A DNA stretch of 32,640 nucleotides, from the NCBI GenBank assembly GCA_035308905.1, contig DATGFS010000014.1, positions 1-32,640 on the forward strand, in the 5' to 3' direction. A program made the position numbers and the translations under genes. The notes under the pieces are model-generated. The model worked only from the letters and a program-made list of their open reading frames with translations. It searched no databases and was not told the origin of the DNA. Source of the stretch: a bacterium (GTDB lineage Bacteria > Sysuimicrobiota > Sysuimicrobiia > Sysuimicrobiales > Segetimicrobiaceae). Positions 28,709-32,640 of this stretch are shown here, one piece after another; positions within the stretch are counted from its first letter, which is position 1; each line of letters starts with the position of its first letter.

Positions 28709-29385
28709 CCCGTCTCTTCCTGATCCGCCACGGTCAAACCGGCTGGAACGCCGAGGGACGGCTGCAGGGCCAGCTCGACAGCCCGCTCTCGGACGTCGGA
28801 CGCGCGCAGAGCGACCGGCTGGCCCAGGTACTCGCGGAAGCCCCGCTGCGCGCCGTGTACAGCAGCCCGCTGTCCCGCGCGCTCGACACGGCGACGGCGA
28901 TCGCCGCGCGGCACCGCCTCCCCGTCGTCACGGTGGACGCCCTCAAGGAGATCAACCTCGGCAACTGGGAGGGCCTGACGATCGGCGAAGTGGCGGTCCG
29001 CCATCCCGGCCTCCTCGCGGCCCGGCGGCGGGATCCGCTGCGTGTGGCGCCCGAAGGGGGCGAGACGATCGCGGACGTCCATGCCCGGGCGCTGCCGGCG
29101 GTGCGCGCGATCGTCGCGGCGCATCCCGGGGAGACCGTCGCGGTCGTGGCGCACGGCGCGGTGAACAAAGCGATTCTCTTGAGCGTGCTCGGGTCGCCGC
29201 TCGAGTCCTACGGGCGGATGGCGCAGGACAACGCGGCGATCAACGTGCTCGAATGGCGCGCCGGCACGCCGCGCGTCGTCGCCCTCAACGAGACCGGGCA
29301 CCTCGATGGGCTTCGGCCGCGCGCGGATAGCGCAGAAACACCAGCAGCGCCGCCAGCGTACACGCCCCGGCGACAACCGGAATGA
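28705..29385 (+). CDS. Histidine phosphatase family protein, apparent CTG start
   Basis: 226 residues if read from CTG 28705, overlapping the tatA stop by four bases (CTGA), with GGGAGAG nine bases upstream. The phosphoglycerate-mutase-like catalytic core begins at once: MTRLFLIRHGQTGWN (H9 nucleophile, R8), R58 in SSPLSRALDTA, E83, and H150 in VVAHGAVNKAIL. The first ATG/GTG/TTG in frame (GTG 28855) would delete the catalytic RHG, so the CTG start or a close alternative is required. GpmB/CobC-like cytosolic phosphatase; substrate unclear. The last 101 bases overlap the end of the convergent transporter gene, giving a low-complexity tail. Confidence 0.85.
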   Translation: MTRLFLIRHGQTGWNAEGRLQGQLDSPLSDVGRAQSDRLAQVLAEAPLRAVYSSPLSRALDTATAIAARHRLPVVTVDALKEINLGNWEGLTIGEVAVRHPGLLAARRRDPLRVAPEGGETIADVHARALPAVRAIVAAHPGETVAVVAHGAVNKAILLSVLGSPLESYGRMAQDNAAINVLEWRAGTPRVVALNETGHLDGLRPRADSAETPAAPPAYTPRRQPE

Positions 29386-30664
29386 GCCGCAGTCCGAGGG
29401 TTTGTCCCGGGCTGTCGCCGAGACCAAGCAGCACGCCGAGGAACGCCGAGGCCAGCGCGGTCGCACCGTTCAGCACGAGACCCTGCACCGCGTAGAACAT
29501 CGCCTCGCGCGACTCGCCCGACGCCACGCCGTCGGCCTCCGCGATGTCGGCCAGCAGCACGTTGGGAAGGACCAGCAGGCCGGCCAGCGGCGCGGCGGCG
29601 AGCACGATGACCGCGTATCCCTGCCCCGTCGGCCCGAACGGCAGGCCGCGCAGGCCGATCGCGCCGATCAGCGGCACGACGATCGTCGCGGCCGCGAGGG
29701 TCCATGTCAGCGCCCCGGCCGTTCCGAGCGCGCGGCTCAGGCGCGCCAGGAGCGGCAGCGCGGCGACCGTACACACGAAGGCGGCCCCGAGGACAAACGC
29801 GACCTGGTCTCGCGGCAGTCCCATTAAAACGGTCACGACGTACACGACGGTCGTGTTTACCATGCTGGTCCCAAGCCAGAGCAGCGCAAGCGCGACCACG
29901 TAGACGCGGAAGCCGCGGTGGCGCAGCACCGCGCCGACTTCGCGCAGGAACGCGGCCCGCCGCGGTTCGGGCGCGTCCTCTGCCGCCGGGTCCGCCGCCC
30001 GCACGCCGGCGCCGACGATCCACAGGCAGGCCAGCCCGAACGCCGCGAGGACCAGGCCCATCGTGCCGAACCCCCACCGCTGGATCAGCCACGGCGACGC
30101 GATCATGGCCACTCCGAGACCGGCGAGGGAAGCGCCCGCCTGCCACGAGGCAGCCGCGGGCCGGCCGCGGCCACCGGGCGTGATCTCCGGGAGCAACGCC
30201 GCGTACGGGTTCATCACCAGCGAGAACAGGAAGAAAAAGCACGCCAGCGCGGCGGTCACGTAGACGAACACCATCTCCTGGGACGCCCGCGGCGGCGTCC
30301 ACAGCAGGACGAACGCCGCCGCGAGCGCGGGCGCGCCGAGGACGATGAACGGCCGCCGGCGGCCCCAGCGCCCGCGGCTTCGGTCGCTCCAGAACGCGAT
30401 GGGGGGGTTGCTCACGGCGTTCACCACGCGCCCCGCGGCCAGCGCGAACCCGACAAGCGTCGGCGGGAGCAGCGCGCGCCCCTGGCCGGCCGGGGGCGCG
30501 TAGAAGTAGACCAGCCACAGGAAGATCGTCTGCAGCAGCACGCTCGCGCCGAGGGCGCCGCCCCCGTACAGAGCGAGGAAGCGTCCATCCCCCGTCGTGC
30601 GCGGGATCTCCGGCCGTCCCCGCTGCGGGAGGGCCGTCTGTCGTGCCGGCGTCCCGGCGGCCAC
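29285..30664 (-). CDS. MFS transporter of the MelB/GPH type
   Basis: 459 residues from GTG 30664, whose first base is the last base of the upstream stop (TAGTG). About twelve hydrophobic segments. The loop between segments 2 and 3 reads PPIAFWSDRSRGRWGRRRPFIVLGAP, the sugar-cation symporter hallmark. The segment FLFSLVMNPYAALLPEITPGGRGR in the middle of the N-terminal half is also family-typical. The substrate is unknown. It is coupled to the phosphoribosyltransferase gene and converges on the histidine phosphatase gene with a 101-base overlap. Confidence 0.85.
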   Translation of the reverse strand: MAAGTPARQTALPQRGRPEIPRTTGDGRFLALYGGGALGASVLLQTIFLWLVYFYAPPAGQGRALLPPTLVGFALAAGRVVNAVSNPPIAFWSDRSRGRWGRRRPFIVLGAPALAAAFVLLWTPPRASQEMVFVYVTAALACFFFLFSLVMNPYAALLPEITPGGRGRPAAASWQAGASLAGLGVAMIASPWLIQRWGFGTMGLVLAAFGLACLWIVGAGVRAADPAAEDAPEPRRAAFLREVGAVLRHRGFRVYVVALALLWLGTSMVNTTVVYVVTVLMGLPRDQVAFVLGAAFVCTVAALPLLARLSRALGTAGALTWTLAAATIVVPLIGAIGLRGLPFGPTGQGYAVIVLAAAPLAGLLVLPNVLLADIAEADGVASGESREAMFYAVQGLVLNGATALASAFLGVLLGLGDSPGQTLGLRLIPVVAGACTLAALLVFLRYPRAAEAHRGARSR

Positions 30665-31242
30665 TACTTGGTGAAGATCGGCAGGGTGCCGAGGTGGATC
30701 AGGTGCGGGTCCTGATAGCCGCCCTCTTCAAGCAGGACCGCGGCCCGCGCGACGACGTCGGCGTCGACCCGTTCGAGCAGCTCGTCCACCGCGCGGAGGC
30801 TGCCGCCGGTGCTGACCACGTCGTCGACGACGGCCACGCGTCTTCCGCGGACGCGGTGCGCGTCGGCTCCGTCCAGGACGAGCGTTTGCACCGTCGCGGT
30901 GGTGATGGACTTCACCTGGACGGTCAGGGCTTCTTTCATATAGCTTTTCACGCTCTTGCGGCACACGGCATACGGGAAGTACCGGCCGGCCCGTTCGTCG
31001 GACAGGTAGGTCGCCACCATGTGCGCGAGCGGGAGGGCCTTCGCCTCCACGGAGACGATGCAGTCGAACGAGAGCGGACGCAGCCGGTCCGCCAGGAGCC
31101 GGGCGCAGGCGTTCGTGAGCTCGACGTCCCCCCACAGCACGAACGCGGCGATCCACAGCGAGTCGTTGATCGGCACGACCGGCAGGCGGCGGCGGAGGCC
31201 CGCGACCGCGATCTCGTAGTACTCCTGCCCCTCGTACCGCAT
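30664..31242 (-). CDS. Phosphoribosyltransferase (adenine/xanthine type)
   Basis: 192 residues from ATG 31242 with GGGGAGG upstream. The PRPP-binding loop is VAVVDDVVSTGGSLR (136-150). Upstream, VSVEAKALPLAHMVATYL is the substrate-side region of adenine- and xanthine-type enzymes. These enzymes make nucleotides from bases and PRPP. It shares a base with the transporter start, suggesting uptake and salvage work together. The left end of the IS element lies 90 bases before its ATG, so its native promoter may have been disturbed. Confidence 0.82.
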   Translation of the reverse strand: MRYEGQEYYEIAVAGLRRRLPVVPINDSLWIAAFVLWGDVELTNACARLLADRLRPLSFDCIVSVEAKALPLAHMVATYLSDERAGRYFPYAVCRKSVKSYMKEALTVQVKSITTATVQTLVLDGADAHRVRGRRVAVVDDVVSTGGSLRAVDELLERVDADVVARAAVLLEEGGYQDPHLIHLGTLPIFTK

Positions 31243-31331
31243 GCCGTCCTCCCCGGATCCCGCCGCCGTGCGCGGCGGCGCCGTCGGACACTGATTCGGC
31301 GGCCGGTGGAGCGCCCCTGTCCGAGGCCGGT

Positions 31332-31359
31332 GGTAGTGTCAAGAGGTTTGTGTAGTTTG
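31332..31359 (+). repeat. Left terminal inverted repeat of the IS256 element
   Basis: Imperfect 28-base end pairing with 32613-32640. The TGA stop of the transposase (31339-31341) lies inside it, so the gene runs to seven bases from the element's end. Confidence 0.75.
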
Positions 31360-32538
31360 CCATAGCACGGGGCGGCCGGCCTGCCGGAGATTGAACGCCT
31401 GGACGACGGCGTAGATGATGCGATCGCAGCTGGCGAGGTTCGTGAAGCAGGTCATGGGGCGGGTGCGGCGGCGGATCTCGCGAAACGCCCGCTCGATGGC
31501 ATTGGTGGTGCGGATGCGTCGCCAGTCGGCCTGGGGGACGGCATAGAAGGCCAGCAGCGCTTCCCAATCGCGCAGGACCGTGGCGACGGCGCTGGGGGCC
31601 GTGCGCTGCCACGCCGTGCGCCACTGGTGGAGGGCGCGTTCGGCGGCGGGACGGGAGCGCGCGTGGGAGATGCGGCGGGCGAGGGCCAGACAGGCGTCGC
31701 GGTCCCGGACGCGGAGGCGCTGCGCGACGTTGCGCAGCACGTGGACCCAGCAGGTTTGCCGGGGGACGTGCGGATAGACGAGCTCCAGGGCACGATGCAG
31801 GCCGGTCTGGCCGTCGGTGGTGATGAGGCGGAGGGCCGCGCCGGTGAGGCCGCGGCAGGCGAGGTTGGTGAGGAAGGCTTCCCAGGTGCCCTGGCTTTCC
31901 GCGCGGACGATGCGGTAATCGAGGAGTTCACGGGGGCCGGCCGCCGTCAGCCCGTAGGCGACGAGGACGAGGCGGCGGCGGTGGCCATCGGGCGTTTTGA
32001 CGCGCATGCTGACTGCGTCGAGGAGCAGATACTGGTAGCGGTCCGCCAGCCGCCGATCATGGAAGGCCGCGACGGCGCGATCGAGGGCTTGGGTGACCTT
32101 AGAGACGGTGGTGGCGCTGACGGTGTCGTGGAGGAGCGGCGCGAGCACAGGACCGACTTGACGGGTGCTGAGGCCGCCGAGGAAGACGCCGCGGATGAGG
32201 GCGTCGACCTGCGCAGTGCGTTGCTGGTAGTGGGCCACAACGGACGGCCGGAAGCCGCGCTGGCGGGAGCGGGGGATGCGCAGATCGGGAATGGTGCCCC
32301 AGGTGGTGATGAGCCGGCGTTTGTAGACGCCGTTGCGGTACCCCGCGCGGCCGTAATGGCGGACGTAGCGGCCGGCGTTGAGGTAGTCGACGAGCTCCTC
32401 GTGCATGCGATTCTCGAGGAGTAGTTTGACGGAGCGGAGGGTGTGCTGCGAGACGTCGCCCCACAGCGTGTCCGGCTCCTTGACCTCTTTCCACAGATCG
32501 GCTACGGTGAGATCGGTCAGTGCTGGCACACTGGCCAC
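31339..32538 (-). CDS. IS256-family (mutator type) transposase
   Basis: 399 residues from GTG 32538, AGGAGG eight bases upstream. DDE catalytic triad: D174 (LLLDAVSMRV), D242 (ITTDGQTGLHRAL) and E349 (TNAIERAFREIRRRT). The C-W-x-H motif (QTCWVHVLRN) sits between the second D and E, as usual for the family. The N-terminal part has ENRMHEELVDYL and YRNGVYKRRL. Length is normal and the frame is intact, so the element may still be active. It is transcribed toward the phosphoribosyltransferase gene with no terminator between. Confidence 0.95.
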   Translation of the reverse strand: MASVPALTDLTVADLWKEVKEPDTLWGDVSQHTLRSVKLLLENRMHEELVDYLNAGRYVRHYGRAGYRNGVYKRRLITTWGTIPDLRIPRSRQRGFRPSVVAHYQQRTAQVDALIRGVFLGGLSTRQVGPVLAPLLHDTVSATTVSKVTQALDRAVAAFHDRRLADRYQYLLLDAVSMRVKTPDGHRRRLVLVAYGLTAAGPRELLDYRIVRAESQGTWEAFLTNLACRGLTGAALRLITTDGQTGLHRALELVYPHVPRQTCWVHVLRNVAQRLRVRDRDACLALARRISHARSRPAAERALHQWRTAWQRTAPSAVATVLRDWEALLAFYAVPQADWRRIRTTNAIERAFREIRRRTRPMTCFTNLASCDRIIYAVVQAFNLRQAGRPVLWQTTQTS

Positions 32539-32612
32539 GGGCGTATCCTCCTTTCAATGTGGGATCGGGTTGTTGGATGGGGGGTACGCCCCTCGTTTTG
32601 GGGCTCCTCTTC

Positions 32613-32640
32613 GAAAGTCCACAACGCAGCGTACACTACC
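32613..32640 (-). repeat. Right terminal inverted repeat of the IS256 element
   Basis: Ends in ACACTACC at the last bases of the window; matches the left end at the outer eight bases and at several inner positions. Confidence 0.7.

Larger units (their letters stand above)
31332..32640 (-). mobile_element. IS256-family insertion sequence, right end at window edge
   Basis: The transposase gene is bordered by inverted ends. The left end begins GGTAGTGTCAAGAGGTTTGT at 31332. The other end, read inward from 32640, begins GGTAGTGTACGCTGCGTTGT. The first eight bases are identical and TTGTG, A and TTT recur at matching positions within 28 bases. The length of about 1.31 kb is normal for the family. 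The target duplication cannot be judged because the right flank is outside the window; the left flank reads GAGGCCGGT. Confidence 0.85.

Noticed and set aside
31261-31280. Perfect eight-pair hairpin between the IS element and the phosphoribosyltransferase gene as terminator
   Set aside because: No T-run follows in the minus direction.

Overview
This is a GC-rich bacterial chromosome segment centred on the replication origin. Every gene from about 2.3 to 16.3 kb, except one regulator (9.7-11.2 kb), is on the minus strand. Everything from 16.9 to 29.4 kb is on the plus strand. The two replication arms therefore diverge from a switch point at 16.3-16.9 kb. The gene order rpmH-rnpA-yidD-yidC-jag-rsmG-parA-parB on one side, and dnaA-dnaN-rlbA(yaaA)-recF-dciA-remB-gyrB-gyrA on the other, is the classical Firmicutes/Terrabacteria origin layout. 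The deoxyxylulose-independent vitamin B6 pathway (PdxS/PdxT), TatA, many GTG/TTG starts and the high GC suggest a high-GC Terrabacteria lineage, such as a deep Firmicutes class or an Armatimonadota/CSP1-3-like group. That placement is inference; no rRNA is present to confirm it.

Layout. 0-1.4 kb: the start of a probable MBL-fold hydrolase (minus, cut by the window edge) diverges from uppP, which ends at a strong terminator. 1.5-2.3 kb: an orphan NarL-type response regulator behind a perfect CRP/FNR-type operator. 2.3-7.1 kb: a peptide/nickel-type ABC transporter operon (binding protein, two permeases, no ATPase visible) ending in a CapA-family protein. 7.3-11.2 kb: an HD protein-pdxS-pdxT operon, divergent from a MocR-type regulator that is probably PdxR; a short AT-rich control region with three dyads lies between them. 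11.2-13.1 kb: parB and parA, with two perfect parS sites nearby. 13.1-16.3 kb: the ribosomal protein L34, RNase P, membrane insertase and RsmG cluster.

The origin (16.3-19.3 kb) is split in two. A DnaA-box cluster lies between rpmH and an unusual GHKL-ATPase/winged-helix gene. A second block between dnaA and dnaN carries DnaA boxes, a run of CTA trinucleotides (DnaA-trios) and an AT-rich stretch; this looks like the basal unwinding system. Downstream come the clamp, RecF, a DciA/DUF721 candidate helicase loader, RemB and DNA gyrase, ending at a textbook terminator at 27.0 kb.

27.1-32.6 kb holds accessory genes: DinB, a HExxH metallopeptidase, TatA, a histidine phosphatase that appears to start at CTG, a MelB-like MFS transporter and a phosphoribosyltransferase. 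An IS256-family element follows; its outer inverted repeat ends at the last base of the window.

The most interesting item is the GHKL-winged-helix protein embedded in the origin (16877-17698). Next are the parS site hidden in the PdxR linker and the compact PdxR control region.
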